Below are positions 43,918 to 52,396 of a DNA stretch of 64,000 nucleotides, piece after piece. Under the pieces are notes generated by a model. That model did not search any database and was not told the DNA's origin. It worked only from the letters and a program-made list of their open reading frames with translations. Numbering within the stretch: the first letter of the stretch is position 1; each line of letters begins with the position of its first letter. The stretch comes from [Mycobacterium] vasticus. Its GTDB lineage: Bacteria > Actinomycetota > Actinomycetes > Mycobacteriales > Mycobacteriaceae. The position numbers were made by a program, and so were the translations under genes. The DNA is taken from assembly GCF_020181595.1 (NCBI RefSeq), contig NZ_CP084028.1, positions 3,901,765 through 3,965,764 on the forward strand, given 5' to 3'.

Positions 43918-44651
43918 CGGGAAGCTCGGACGCCGAACGCTTCGAGGAGATCTACCGCACCGATCTGACCACCCAGGGACTGCCTGCGGCGACACCCTGG
44001 GACATCGGCGGACCGCAACCGGCGGTGCGCCGGCTGGTCGCCCTGGGTGCGATCCGGGGTGCGGTGCTCGACCCCGGCACCGGCCCGGGACACCACGCGA
44101 TCCACTTCGCCCAGAACGGTTGCACCGCAACGGGTGTCGACGTGGCGGAGACGGCCATCGACCGTGCCCGCGCCAACGCACGGGCGGCCGGGGTGTCGGT
44201 GGACTTCCAGGTCGGGGATGCCAAGACCCTCGACGGCTTCACCGACTGCTTCGACACCGTGGTCGACACCGCGTTCTACAACACCTTCGGCGGCCAGGCT
44301 CAGCAGTACTATCTGCGGGCGCTGCATCGGGCTACCAGGCCGGGGGCCCGGCTGTTCATGATCGAGGCCGCCGACTACAACATCAACGGATTCTTCATGC
44401 CGCCGGCGATGTCGGCCGAGGAGCTGCGAACCGGGCTACCGGCAGGCGGCTGGCGGATCGACTATCTGGGGCCGACCAGCTACCTGGTCAATGTCAGTGC
44501 GGCCCGGTTCGCCGCGCAGGTGCAGGAGAATCCGGCTGCCCCGCCCCGGATCCGGGCGATCGCCGATCGACTGGCGGTCATCGAACCGCTGATGGACGGC
44601 CAACTGGCGCACGCCCCGTTCTGGGAGATCCACGCCACCCGAATCGACTGA
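43914..44651 (+). CDS. Class I SAM-dependent methyltransferase (Rv2675c-like)
   Basis: A 245-residue methyltransferase. SAM motif I is [19 protein letters not shown], then [20 protein letters not shown] and [12 protein letters not shown] supply motifs II and III. It starts in the hemQ stop (ATGA), so it is the last gene of the haem operon. The substrate is unknown; it might act on a porphyrin or on an unrelated small molecule. Family membership is certain; the role is not. Confidence 0.88.
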   Translation: MTGSSDAERFEEIYRTDLTTQGLPAATPWDIGGPQPAVRRLVALGAIRGAVLDPGTGPGHHAIHFAQNGCTATGVDVAETAIDRARANARAAGVSVDFQVGDAKTLDGFTDCFDTVVDTAFYNTFGGQAQQYYLRALHRATRPGARLFMIEAADYNINGFFMPPAMSAEELRTGLPAGGWRIDYLGPTSYLVNVSAARFAAQVQENPAAPPRIRAIADRLAVIEPLMDGQLAHAPFWEIHATRID

Positions 44652-44653
44652 TC

Positions 44654-45061
44654 TCAGGACTCCGGCACCAGCCGCAGGCAGATGGAATTTATGCAGTACC
44701 GCTGGTCGGTCGGGGTGGGGTAGCCCTCGCCTTCGAAGACGTGCCCCAGGTGGCTGTGGCAGGACGCGCACAGCACCTCGGTGCGGCGCATCCCCAGCGA
44801 GTCATCGGAGCGCAGGATCACCGCGTCGGAGTCCGCCGGGTCGAAGAACGACGGCCAACCGCAGTGCGAGTGGAATTTCTCGGTGCTGCGGAACAATTCG
44901 GCGCCGCAGGCCCGACACTCGTAGGCGCCTTCGGTGGTGGTGTCGGTGTACTCGCCGGTGTTCGGCGGCTCGGTGCCGGCGCGGCGCAGCACCGCGAACT
45001 CGTCGGGGGTCAGCTTCGCGCGCCACTCGTCGTCGGTGAGCGACACCTTGGGAGAGGTCAT
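44654..45061 (-). CDS. msrB: Peptide-methionine (R)-S-oxide reductase
   Basis: A 135-residue MsrB that reduces methionine R-sulfoxide in proteins. Two zinc CxxC pairs are present, ECRACGAELF and LCASCHSHLGHVF, along with HSHCGWPSFFDP (substrate site) and the catalytic cysteine near the end in QRYCINSICLRL. The second cysteine in that segment may resolve the disulphide. It overlaps aftC by 4 bases (ATGA, 45058-45061) and converges on the methyltransferase. Confidence 0.95.
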   Translation of the reverse strand: MTSPKVSLTDDEWRAKLTPDEFAVLRRAGTEPPNTGEYTDTTTEGAYECRACGAELFRSTEKFHSHCGWPSFFDPADSDAVILRSDDSLGMRRTEVLCASCHSHLGHVFEGEGYPTPTDQRYCINSICLRLVPES

Positions 45062-46368
45062 GCCTCCACGTTAGCCTTCGCCGGCTTGGCGGCCAGCCAC
45101 GCGGGATCGATGCCGTCATCCAGGCGACCCTGCTCCTTGGCGTCCAGGTAGCGGTAGCACAGCACGGTGGTGATCACGATCAGCAGCAGCGACCAGCCGT
45201 AGGTGATCTTGAGGTAGTCCAACGGCCGGCCGACATTCATCCACCGGAAGATCAACCACTTGTCCAGGGTCATGAAACCGTAGATGCCCAGCCACGCCGG
45301 CCAGTTGCGCAGCACCGAATTCGGCAGTACCACCGTCATCAGGAACGGGAACAGCACGATCGAGTAGTAGCCCTGGCCCAACGACAGCACCAGGAACGAC
45401 GTCGTCAGCAGCACTCCCGAGGAGGTCAGCATCCAGAACCGCGGGTCGCGGGTGCGCGAGTAGCGGTACAGCAGCCACAGGCTCACAGCGGCCAGCAGCG
45501 TGAAGCCCACCCGCATGAACAGGATCAGCGCGGGCGGCAGGCCGAAGAACATCCCGTTGCCCAGGATCGAGGAATTGAAGTAGTCGCGGGTGCCCATGAT
45601 GTAGGGCACCGTCTGGGTGAAGTAGCTGGTCGGGTCGCTGGCCAGCGGGAACGCCACCAGGTTGAACAGCACCGGTACCGCGATCGCTCCGACGAACGGC
45701 CGCCACTGCCGGCTCAGCAGTGGCAGCAGCAGCAGCGGTGCCAGCACCGGCTTGACCACCAGGGTCACTCCGATCGCCACCCCGGCCCACCACTGCCGGC
45801 TGGTCCGGGCGTCGAGCAGCCAGCACAGATACAGCACCTCGGCCAGCAGGATCACACCGTTGATGTTGGTGAACACCAGTGTGCTGCTGACACTTTCGGT
45901 GAGGAACATGGTGGCCAGCAGCGCCGGCGCGGCCACCGAGCTCAGTCCGAATCCGAACATCCGCAACAGCAGATAGGCGGCGAGCACGATCGCGACGGTG
46001 TTGGCGGCGATGAAGGTGTAGCGCGACAGGGTCTCGGGCAGGAACCCGAACGGCGACATCAGCAGGGTGCCGCCGGGGGAGTACAGGTAGTGCGGGTCGA
46101 CGTAGTCGAAATGCTCGTTGTAGATGTCCAGGCCGTGGCGGAAGTTCAGCACCGCCCGGTACACCGGCTTGAAGTCGTCGGTGATGTTGCCGTTCAGCGG
46201 AAGCACCACCGCGCGATGGATCAGCGACATGATGGCCACCGGCCACAGCACCGAACGCAGCACGGTCGCGGTGCTCGGTGCGCTGGTGGGCGGCCGGAAG
46301 GCGGCCGATAGTGCGGTGCTCACCCGGTTTGCAATGGAGTCGGCTGCGCTCACCTGCGCACCGTACAC
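45058..46368 (-). CDS. aftC: Alpha-(1->3)-arabinofuranosyltransferase AftC
   Basis: A 436-residue GT-C membrane glycosyltransferase that makes the alpha-1,3 branch points of arabinogalactan and lipoarabinomannan from decaprenylphosphoryl arabinose. About ten hydrophobic helices are visible. The catalytic acidic site is in GNITDDFKPVYRAVLNFRHG, near residue 62, with DYVDPHYLYSPGGTLLMSPF after it. GTG 46368 gives MYGAQVSAADSI, matching the M. tuberculosis N-terminus as recalled; GTG 46353 is the alternative. Order aftC-msrB is as in M. tuberculosis, which supports the assignment to Mycobacterium. Confidence 0.93.
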   Translation of the reverse strand: MYGAQVSAADSIANRVSTALSAAFRPPTSAPSTATVLRSVLWPVAIMSLIHRAVVLPLNGNITDDFKPVYRAVLNFRHGLDIYNEHFDYVDPHYLYSPGGTLLMSPFGFLPETLSRYTFIAANTVAIVLAAYLLLRMFGFGLSSVAAPALLATMFLTESVSSTLVFTNINGVILLAEVLYLCWLLDARTSRQWWAGVAIGVTLVVKPVLAPLLLLPLLSRQWRPFVGAIAVPVLFNLVAFPLASDPTSYFTQTVPYIMGTRDYFNSSILGNGMFFGLPPALILFMRVGFTLLAAVSLWLLYRYSRTRDPRFWMLTSSGVLLTTSFLVLSLGQGYYSIVLFPFLMTVVLPNSVLRNWPAWLGIYGFMTLDKWLIFRWMNVGRPLDYLKITYGWSLLLIVITTVLCYRYLDAKEQGRLDDGIDPAWLAAKPAKANVEA

Positions 46369-46378
46369 CGAGGCGATA

Positions 46379-47950
46379 TCAGGCCGGGCAGAAGACGTCG
46401 GTGTCGGGAAGTTTGCCGCTGTCGAGATAGCCGATCAACGGTGTCAGGGTGCACGCGGAGTACACCGCCGCGCCGTGCCCGGTGCCCTGCCACATCACCC
46501 GCTTGCTGGTGGTCCCGGCGTTGATGACCGCTGCGGCGGTGGCCGCCACGCCCTCCTCGCCGACGATCGGATCGTTCTGCGCCCCGAGCAGCAGCACGTC
46601 GATCTTGAGGTCCTTCGGCGGCTCCGGGGCGCTGCTGCTCGGCCAGCTCAGGCACTGCGCCATGTCGAGTGCGCCGACCACGCCGAACTGCGGGTAGAGC
46701 TTGCCCCAGGCGACCACCAGTTCGCGGATCCGGTCGGGGGTGGGCCGGTTGAGGGCGTCGGCGCACACGTTGACGAAGTGGCCGTCGGTGCCGACCGTGC
46801 CTTGGGCGCGGTTGATGAGGTTGTTCAGCAGGTTGGCGTCGCCGGAATTCGCCGCCGCCAGGGCTTTGCCCAGTTCATTGGTGTTGCTGACCCGGTCTCC
46901 GCTGGGGTAACCCAGCGCGGTGACGATGGCCTGGGTGACCGCGGCAGCCGACGGCCCGCTCGGACTGCGTGCCGACCGCGCGGAGTCCAGGACCGCGTTG
47001 ATCGCACCCTTCGGGTCGGGCGCCAGCGGGCAGTTGATCGCGATGCACTGGGCGGTGAAGGCCTCCAACGCCGCCTCCTCGCCCTTGATCCGCTGCTCGG
47101 CCGCGGCTTCGGCGGCCACCCCGAGCGCAATCGGTGAATCAAGCGCGAGCCGGGCCACCTTGCCGGGGTGGGAGCCGGCGTAGGCGAGCGCGATCTGGGC
47201 GCCGTTGCCGATCCCCATCAGCGCCAGTGCCGGAACGTCGAAGATGCTGCGCAGCCGTTCCAGGTCGGTGGCGGCGTGGATGTTGTCGTAGGACGATTCG
47301 CCGGGCGAGATGGCGTCGGTGCAGTCGGTGGTGGCCTCGATCACGACGGTGCCCAGGTTGGCGACCGGGTCGTCACCGGGGGAGAACTGCGCCTGGTTCC
47401 ACATCGTGTCGCGCTGCACGCGGTTGCGGCAGTCGACCGGGCTCGACAGCCCGGTCCCGCGCCGGTCCACGGCGAGGATCGGGTGGCTCTTGAGCACGTC
47501 CGCGCCGGACCGGGCCAGCCAGACCGGGAGCTGCTGTGACGACGGCATGTCCCAGCCGGTGGTGAACACGATCGGCCCGGCGTCGGGCGGGGTCTGCACC
47601 GATCGGGCCCGCACCACGCCGATGCTGATCGCCGAGGAACCCCCGCCGAGCGGGTCGACGTCGGCGTCATAGCTCGAACAGTCCAGCCGAACTCCCGGGG
47701 TGGCGGGGACCGCGGCGTCACCGAACAGCCGTGCCGTGCAGTCACGCCAGCCCAGGTCGTTCTTGGGGGCCTCGATCGGCGGCGGCCCGGCCTGGTCCGA
47801 GGTGGATTCGGGCTGTCCCTGCGGCCCGGCACCGGAGTTGGTGGCAAAGCGTGGGTCGGCCGCCAGGCCGGGGGCGCAGCCGGCCAACGTCACCGCCACC
47901 GGCAAGAAGGCCGCGAGCGCGATCGTGGCGAACCCGGTGTGCCGACTCAT
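46379..47950 (-). CDS. Exported alpha/beta-hydrolase lipoprotein (Rv2672/TAP-like), nucleophile elbow altered
   Basis: A 523-residue protein with a lipoprotein signal (hydrophobic ATIALAAFLPVAVTLAGC, lipobox Cys25) and an alpha/beta-hydrolase body of the tripeptidyl-aminopeptidase-like kind with a C-terminal TAP domain. AVDRRGTGLSSPVDC follows the central strand and the histidine lies in QGTGHGAAVYSACT. The elbow where GxSxG is expected reads GIGNG (residues 246-250), so no serine is at the nucleophile position. It may be inactive or may use another residue. ATG 47950 fits the signal peptide; the open frame upstream runs into ribD. Confidence 0.85.
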   Translation of the reverse strand: MSRHTGFATIALAAFLPVAVTLAGCAPGLAADPRFATNSGAGPQGQPESTSDQAGPPPIEAPKNDLGWRDCTARLFGDAAVPATPGVRLDCSSYDADVDPLGGGSSAISIGVVRARSVQTPPDAGPIVFTTGWDMPSSQQLPVWLARSGADVLKSHPILAVDRRGTGLSSPVDCRNRVQRDTMWNQAQFSPGDDPVANLGTVVIEATTDCTDAISPGESSYDNIHAATDLERLRSIFDVPALALMGIGNGAQIALAYAGSHPGKVARLALDSPIALGVAAEAAAEQRIKGEEAALEAFTAQCIAINCPLAPDPKGAINAVLDSARSARSPSGPSAAAVTQAIVTALGYPSGDRVSNTNELGKALAAANSGDANLLNNLINRAQGTVGTDGHFVNVCADALNRPTPDRIRELVVAWGKLYPQFGVVGALDMAQCLSWPSSSAPEPPKDLKIDVLLLGAQNDPIVGEEGVAATAAAVINAGTTSKRVMWQGTGHGAAVYSACTLTPLIGYLDSGKLPDTDVFCPA

Positions 47951-47960
47951 GACAGTCACC

Positions 47961-48737
47961 TTATAGGCGCGTGCTTTTGACGTAGCGGCTGTAGAGGTAG
48001 CCGGCCTCGTCGCTGAGCAGATGTGCGCGGTGCATCGGGGTCCTCTGTTCGCCGGCACCCGTGGCGATACGTCGGGCCAGACCCCCGACCAGGTACGGCG
48101 CCACGGTCAGGCACAGCTCGTCGAGCAGATCGGCTTCGATGAACGAATCCAGCAGACTCGGGCCGCCTTCGGTGAGCACCCGATGCTGGCCGCGATGGGC
48201 CAGCGCGCTCAGTACCTCGGCCACGTCGACCCGCGTGGTGTCGGCGCCCGAGCAGGCCAGCACCTCGGCGCGTCCGGCCAGCCGCCGCGCCGTGTCGTCG
48301 GCGGCCGAGGCGCTGGTGAGCACCAGTGGCGGCAGTTCGGTTTCGGTGAACACCCGCAGGTCGCGGTCCAGGCGCCCGGAACCGGAGACGATCGCCAGCC
48401 GGGGTACCTCGGTCTGGCCGCGGTCCCGGCGACGCTGACGTTCGGCGACGCCCAGGTGGGCGCCGCCGTAGTTCTCGACCCGGATTGTGCCGGCTCCGAC
48501 GACGATGATGTCGGCCAGCGTCCGCAGCAGGGTGAACACGCTGCGGTCGCCCGGTCCGGCCAAGCCGCCGGAGGTGCCCGACATGGTCGCGCCGCCGTCG
48601 ATGCTGCTGATGAAGTTGGCCCGCACCCAGGGGCGGGACTCTTCGGGGTAGGCGTAGAGCTCGGCGAGCTCGGTGTCGTCGACGGGGGCCGTGGAGCCCA
48701 ACCGCATGAAACCCAGATCGTCACTCAGGTCGGACAT
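47961..48737 (-). CDS. ribD: RibD C-terminal-type pyrimidine reductase (Rv2671-like)
   Basis: A 258-residue NADPH-dependent reductase with the RibD_C/DHFR-like fold. RPWVRANFISSIDGGATMSG, DIIVVGAGTIRVENYGG and HRVLTEGGPSLLDSFIEADL are the conserved loops. It lacks the deaminase domain of full RibD. In M. tuberculosis the equivalent (Rv2671) has been connected with dihydrofolate reductase activity. Its start is 34 bases from the divergent zapE, and the exported hydrolase follows 10 bases downstream. The real substrate here is unproven. Confidence 0.88.
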   Translation of the reverse strand: MSDLSDDLGFMRLGSTAPVDDTELAELYAYPEESRPWVRANFISSIDGGATMSGTSGGLAGPGDRSVFTLLRTLADIIVVGAGTIRVENYGGAHLGVAERQRRRDRGQTEVPRLAIVSGSGRLDRDLRVFTETELPPLVLTSASAADDTARRLAGRAEVLACSGADTTRVDVAEVLSALAHRGQHRVLTEGGPSLLDSFIEADLLDELCLTVAPYLVGGLARRIATGAGEQRTPMHRAHLLSDEAGYLYSRYVKSTRL

Positions 48738-48759
48738 GCCCTCGATTGCACCATGTGGC

Positions 48760-48765
48760 TACAGT
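48760..48765 (+). promoter_or_regulatory. -10 box TACAGT upstream of zapE
   Basis: TACAGT ends 6 bases before GTG 48772 with no ribosome binding site, suggesting a leaderless transcript. Confidence 0.4.
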
Positions 48766-48771
48766 TCCTGC

Positions 48772-49830
48772 GTGCCCAATCCCGCTGTAGCTTCCGTCGA
48801 CCACCTGGTGGACCGGCATCCCGCGGTCTCGCCGGAGCTGTTGATCGCACAGCTCATGCCGCCGCCGACGTTTGCCGGCGCCAGCTTCGACAGCTACCGG
48901 CCCGACCCGGCGCAGCCCACCCAGGCGGCGGCCGTGGCGTCGTGCACCGCGTTCTGCGGGCAGGCACTGACCCGGCGGGCCGGTCGGCGCAAGCTGCTCG
49001 GCAAGCGTGAGGTGCTGCCCGGTGTCGGTCTCTACCTCGACGGTGGGTTCGGGGTCGGAAAGACCCACCTGCTGGCCTCGATCTACCGCCGGATCACCGA
49101 CAGCGCCGAGGACGGCGCGGTGCATGCCACGGCGTTCGCCACCTTCATGGAGCTGACTCAGCTGGCCGGGGTGTTCGGATTCACCGAGTGCATCGAGCTG
49201 CTCGGCGGCTACACCGTGGTGTGCATCGACGAATTCGAACTCGACGACCCGGGCAACACCACTTTGGTGTCACGGCTGCTGTCGGAACTGGTGGCGCGTG
49301 GGGTGTCGATTGCGGCCACCTCCAACACCCTGCCCGATCAACTCGGCGAGGGGCGGTTCGCGGTCCAGGACTTCCTGCGTGAGATCAGTGCGCTGGCAAG
49401 CATTTTCACCTCGGTGCGGGTCGACGGTCCGGACTATCGGCACCGCGACCTGCCGCCGGCACCCGAACCGCCGTCGGCCCAGCGGGTTGCGCAGCTCGCC
49501 GCGGCGCGGCCCGGTGCCACGCTGGACGACTTCGACGCCCTGTGCGCGCACCTGGCGACCATGCATCCCTCGCGGTATCTGACCCTGATCAACGGCGTCA
49601 CCGGTGTGTTCCTGACCGGGGCGCACCCGATCGATGACCAGAACGTCGCGCTGCGACTGGTGGCGCTGACCGACCGGCTCTACGACGCGGGCACTCCGGT
49701 GGTGGCCTCGGGGACCAAACTGGACGCAATCTTCAGCGCGGAGATGCTGGCCGGCGGCTACCGCAAGAAGTATCTGCGGGCCACCTCGCGGCTGCTGGCG
49801 CTGAGCGCGCCCGGGGCAGGCCTCGACTAG
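48772..49830 (+). CDS. zapE: ZapE/AFG1-family ATPase
   Basis: A 352-residue AAA ATPase of the AFG1/LACE1 family; ZapE binds FtsZ and affects division in Gram-negative bacteria. Walker A is LDGGFGVGKTHLLASIYR (about residue 87), Walker B is YTVVCIDEFELDDPGN, followed by the sensor ISIAATSN-like GVSIAATSNTLPDQLG and the C-terminal PVVASGTKLDAIFSAEML with YRKKYLRATSRL. GTG 48772 was chosen over longer frames that cross the divergent ribD gene. Corresponds to Rv2670c. Confidence 0.93.
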   Translation: MPNPAVASVDHLVDRHPAVSPELLIAQLMPPPTFAGASFDSYRPDPAQPTQAAAVASCTAFCGQALTRRAGRRKLLGKREVLPGVGLYLDGGFGVGKTHLLASIYRRITDSAEDGAVHATAFATFMELTQLAGVFGFTECIELLGGYTVVCIDEFELDDPGNTTLVSRLLSELVARGVSIAATSNTLPDQLGEGRFAVQDFLREISALASIFTSVRVDGPDYRHRDLPPAPEPPSAQRVAQLAAARPGATLDDFDALCAHLATMHPSRYLTLINGVTGVFLTGAHPIDDQNVALRLVALTDRLYDAGTPVVASGTKLDAIFSAEMLAGGYRKKYLRATSRLLALSAPGAGLD

Positions 49831-50369
49831 GGCAGATTCCACTGCGCCAGGCGCAGGCCGGTGTTGCGCGACAGCATCGTGACGTGGGTGACCAGGCCGC
49901 GGTAGACATCCCAGTAGACCCCGCCGGTGACGGTGGAGCCGGCCGGAGCGTTGGTCAGCAGCGCGTCCAGGGTGGTGGGGTCGTCGGTGTGCTTGGACAC
50001 GTAGGCGTCTCCGCCCGGAGTGACGCCGTTGAAGGTGGTCGAGGCCGCCATGATGTAGGCATTGGGCACCGAGATGGGGTGGACGGTGATGTTGGCCCGC
50101 CACGGACCGCCCTGATTGCGCCACCGCGGCGAGCCGTTCTGGCCCCAGCCCGGCGGGATCTCGCTGGGCAGCACGTCGTGCACGGTCACGTCGGCGACGA
50201 TCGGGCCGAAGGCCTCGTCCTTGTACTGGATGCGCAGCGTGTCGCCGAGGCGCCCGATCGGAGCCTCCGGGTTGGTGGTCGGCGTGGCGTATCCGGTGGC
50301 CGGCGCGCTCAGGGCGGCCGCCACGGTGATGACGGAAGTGACCAGGGCCAGAATCCAGCGGTGCATCAT
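49827..50369 (-). CDS. Secreted MPT63-like (DUF1942) protein
   Basis: A 180-residue exported protein. A signal peptide with hydrophobic core ILALVTSVITVAAALSA is followed by a likely cleavage after ATGYA. The mature part is an immunoglobulin-like beta sandwich as in MPT63: GRLGDTLRIQYKDEAFGPIV, SEIPPGWGQNGSPRWRNQGG and SRNTGLRLAQWNLP. The two adjacent ATGs (50369, 50366) follow GGAG; the first was used. Its function is unknown; relatives are immunogenic culture-filtrate proteins. It lies downstream of clpC2 on the same strand and converges on zapE with a 4-base overlap. Confidence 0.83.
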   Translation of the reverse strand: MMHRWILALVTSVITVAAALSAPATGYATPTTNPEAPIGRLGDTLRIQYKDEAFGPIVADVTVHDVLPSEIPPGWGQNGSPRWRNQGGPWRANITVHPISVPNAYIMAASTTFNGVTPGGDAYVSKHTDDPTTLDALLTNAPAGSTVTGGVYWDVYRGLVTHVTMLSRNTGLRLAQWNLP

Positions 50370-50441
50370 GAACTTCTCCGATTTCTTTTGGGGAATGATG
50401 GCACATCGGCCGCAGCGGTGCACCAGCCTCTGCGCAGCCGG

Positions 50442-51155
50442 TCAGTTCGCGGCGATTGACTCCAGTGCTTGCGCCAGGTCGCTCTCGGCCCGGTCCCGGT
50501 CCACGCCGGCGCGGTGCAACGGCCCGGTGTCGTCCTCGCACTCCAGCAGTGCCAGCAACAGGTGCTCGGTGCCGATGTAGTTGTGGCCCAGGCGAAGTGC
50601 GGTACGGAAGGTCAACTCCAGTGCCTTGCGGGCCGGGCCGCTGAACGGAATCAATGCGGGGGACTCGGTCCCGGCGGGAGGCAGGGTGACGCCGGCGGCG
50701 AGGGCTGCGGGGTCGACGTTCTGGGCGGTGAGCAGTGCGGTGGCCAGGGCGCCGGGATCATCGAGCAGTCCCAACACCAGATGGTCGGGGGTGATCTCGG
50801 CGTTGCGGGCCCGGTGGGCGGCATTCTGGGCTGCCACCACCGCACTGCGTGCCCGTGGCGTGAAGCGGGCGAAGCCCTGCTCGTCTGCGCCGGCGGCTTC
50901 GGCGCGTGGGACGAATCGCTTCTGGGCGGCCTGTTTGGTGACGCCCATGCACTTGCCGATGTCGGTCCAGGACGCCCCGGATCGGCGAGCCTGGTCGACG
51001 AAGTGTCCGATCAGATGATCGGCGACCTCGGCGAGGTGCTCGGCGGCCAGCACCGCGTCGGTCAACTGCTCCAGCGGATCGGCGTGTACGCCGGTGATGG
51101 CGTTGATCAGGTCGTCGAGGCGGACGGGCGGGGTGAGGGGCGTCGGATCGACCAT
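50442..51155 (-). CDS. clpC2: ClpC2-type protein (HTH-like plus Clp N-domain, no ATPase)
   Basis: A 237-residue protein. An N-terminal HTH-like part, SWTDIGKCMGVTKQAAQKRF, is followed by two Clp N-repeats, FTPRARSAVVAAQNAAHRAR with EITPDHLVLGLLDDP, and ARKALELTFRTALRLGHNYI with GTEHLLLALLECED. No AAA domain is present. In mycobacteria ClpC2 resembles the ClpC1 N-domain, binds cyclomarin-type compounds, and has been reported to bind DNA and restrain its own expression. ATG 51155 is chosen because a -10 box lies 7 bases upstream and two matching palindromes cover the promoter, in keeping with autorepression. Confidence 0.9.
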   Translation of the reverse strand: MVDPTPLTPPVRLDDLINAITGVHADPLEQLTDAVLAAEHLAEVADHLIGHFVDQARRSGASWTDIGKCMGVTKQAAQKRFVPRAEAAGADEQGFARFTPRARSAVVAAQNAAHRARNAEITPDHLVLGLLDDPGALATALLTAQNVDPAALAAGVTLPPAGTESPALIPFSGPARKALELTFRTALRLGHNYIGTEHLLLALLECEDDTGPLHRAGVDRDRAESDLAQALESIAAN

Positions 51156-51157
51156 GG

Positions 51158-51176
51158 CGTCAACTCTAGGTTGACG
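51158..51176. promoter_or_regulatory. clpC2 operator 1: CGTCAAC-N5-GTTGACG
   Basis: Perfect 7-base arms (51158-51164, 51170-51176) covering the clpC2 -10 box and start point. Contains the core CGTCAA-N7-TTGACG also found in operator 2. Confidence 0.7.
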
Positions 51177-51191
51177 ATGAGGGCCCGTCAA
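51163..51191 (-). promoter_or_regulatory. clpC2 promoter: TTGACG - 17 bp - TAGAGT
   Basis: On the minus strand -35 TTGACG (51191-51186) and -10 TAGAGT (51168-51163) are separated by exactly 17 bases. The -10 ends 7 bases before ATG 51155, so the mRNA is probably leaderless. Confidence 0.65.
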
Positions 51192-51204
51192 CCACCGATT
51201 GACG
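51186..51204. promoter_or_regulatory. clpC2 operator 2: CGTCAA-N7-TTGACG
   Basis: Six-base perfect arms (51186-51191, 51199-51204) with the same 7-base spacing as operator 1. It overlaps the -35 box; the two centres are 28 bases apart. Confidence 0.65.
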
Positions 51205-51213
51205 CTCTTGTGC

Positions 51214-51762
51214 TCAGGACAGGGTCCATTCCCCGAAGTCCTCGGCGAATCCCGACGACGGTGCGTACTTGACTTTGGTCGGGCTGACGCCGTGTGGCAG
51301 GGCGAACACCACGCAGCCGGTCGCCGACTCGCCCGGGCCGAGGTCGAATCCGCCGGAGTCGAAGTTCGCGCATTCGCTGACGTTGCTCAGATCCGCCGTG
51401 TAGTTCTGGCCGTCGGAGCCGAACACCGTCACGTTGATATTGACGTTGCCGTCGATGGCCGCGGTTCCCGGGTCGGTGATCTTTAGCTTGGTCGCGAGGT
51501 AGGTGCTGGCGGGATCGTGCTTGCCGGAGGTGACGGTCGCGGGGTTGATGACCTGCTCCAAGGTGACTGCGATAGTGCTGTCGTCGGCGCGGGTCAGAGT
51601 CAGGGTGTCGCCGATGTGCCCGGTCGCCGCCGGTGTGCCCGTGCCGGGTCCGGAAACGCCGGGGGTCGCGGCCGGCGCGGTCTCGGCTTGGCTGGAACAT
51701 CCCGCTGACACGGCGGCGCTCAACATGGCAAACACCGCTAGGGTCACGGCCGGTCGATTCAT
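51214..51762 (-). CDS. DUF4352-like exported lipoprotein
   Basis: A 182-residue lipoprotein: a signal peptide with core VTLAVFAMLSAAVSAGC and lipobox cysteine at about residue 22, a Pro/Ala/Gly-rich linker of some 30 residues, then an immunoglobulin-like beta domain (GHIGDTLTLTRADDSTIAVT, NVNINVTVFGSDGQNYTADL, GPGESATGCVVFALPHGV). The paired cysteines in SECANFD and ATGCVVF may form a disulphide. Relatives include telokin/MPT63-like and DUF4352 proteins with no clear function. ATG 51762 fits the signal peptide. It is upstream of clpC2 on the same strand, but clpC2 has its own promoter. Confidence 0.82.
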   Translation of the reverse strand: MNRPAVTLAVFAMLSAAVSAGCSSQAETAPAATPGVSGPGTGTPAATGHIGDTLTLTRADDSTIAVTLEQVINPATVTSGKHDPASTYLATKLKITDPGTAAIDGNVNINVTVFGSDGQNYTADLSNVSECANFDSGGFDLGPGESATGCVVFALPHGVSPTKVKYAPSSGFAEDFGEWTLS

Positions 51763-51940
51763 GGAAGGCTCGCCTTTCGTCAGTGTGGAGCTGCGCGTTT
51801 GGTTCCCAATTGTGCTGCCTGGCCGCCCGTCGACTCGGCTCGACCCCCGTCTCGGCTTGAGCGGGCGCGAATCTTGGGCGCCGGCGATTTTCATATTGCC
51901 TGATGAAGGGCAAGAAGGCCCGAGCCGGCACGGAGCGCGA

Positions 51941-51977
51941 AAAACCCCTGTCGTCACCCGGTGACGGCAGGGGTTTT
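51941..51977 (-). terminator. Strong hairpin terminator of the minus-strand tRNA cluster
   Basis: Arms 51941-51957 and 51961-51977 pair over 17 bases with one G-T wobble and a 3-base loop. On the minus strand the stem ends in a T-run, and the hairpin lies 16 bases beyond tRNA-Val. Confidence 0.85.
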
Positions 51978-51992
51978 CAGTATGGTCAAACG

Positions 51993-52067
51993 TGGTGCGC
52001 GGTACTGGGATTGAACCAGCGACCTCTTCCGTGTCAGGGAAGCGCTCTCCCGCTGAGCTAACCGCGC
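51993..52067 (-). tRNA. tRNA-Val (GAC)
   Basis: Cloverleaf on the minus strand. The acceptor GCGCGGT pairs with ACCGCGC, the anticodon loop CTGACAC gives GAC, and the T-arm is GGTTCAATCC. A CCA end is encoded (51993-51995). It is the last of three tRNAs transcribed leftward. Confidence 0.95.
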
Positions 52068-52084
52068 TTAGAGCCTTGGGACGG

Positions 52085-52155
52085 AGGTGGAGACGGGAAT
52101 CGAACCCGTGTGCACGGCTTTGCAGGCCGTTGCCTCACCACTCGGCCACTCCACC
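52085..52155 (-). tRNA. tRNA-Cys (GCA)
   Basis: Minus-strand cloverleaf. The acceptor GGTGGAG pairs with CTCCACC, the discriminator is T, the anticodon loop CTGCAAA gives GCA, and the T-arm is GGTTCGATTCC. No CCA is encoded. Confidence 0.95.
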
Positions 52156-52186
52156 GCAAGGGGGTTGAAACCACTTGACACCCTCG

Positions 52187-52259
52187 AGCGGATGACGGGA
52201 TTCGAACCCGCGACCCTCACCTTGGCAAGGTGATGCGCTACCAACTGCGCTACATCCGC
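52187..52259 (-). tRNA. tRNA-Gly (GCC)
   Basis: Minus-strand cloverleaf. The acceptor GCGGATG pairs with CATCCGC, the anticodon loop TTGCCAA gives GCC, and the T-arm is GGTTCGAATCC. No CCA is encoded. First gene of the leftward cluster. Confidence 0.95.
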
Positions 52260-52296
52260 GTGCCACGGGCGAGATCGTCGCCCGTCGCGAAGCAGA

Positions 52297-52326
52297 ACAT
52301 TAGTCCACTGATGTGAGGCAACACAA
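52297..52326 (-). promoter_or_regulatory. Promoter of the Gly-Cys-Val tRNA cluster
   Basis: Minus-strand -35 TTGTGT (52326-52321) and -10 TAATGT (52302-52297) with an 18-base spacer, about 38 bases before tRNA-Gly. Confidence 0.45.
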
Positions 52327-52396
52327 CTTGGCCCGTCAGATCGGCGAGTCGATCGGAATTCGGCCTGCGCGTTGAGGCTCCGGGATCCGGGCGTGC

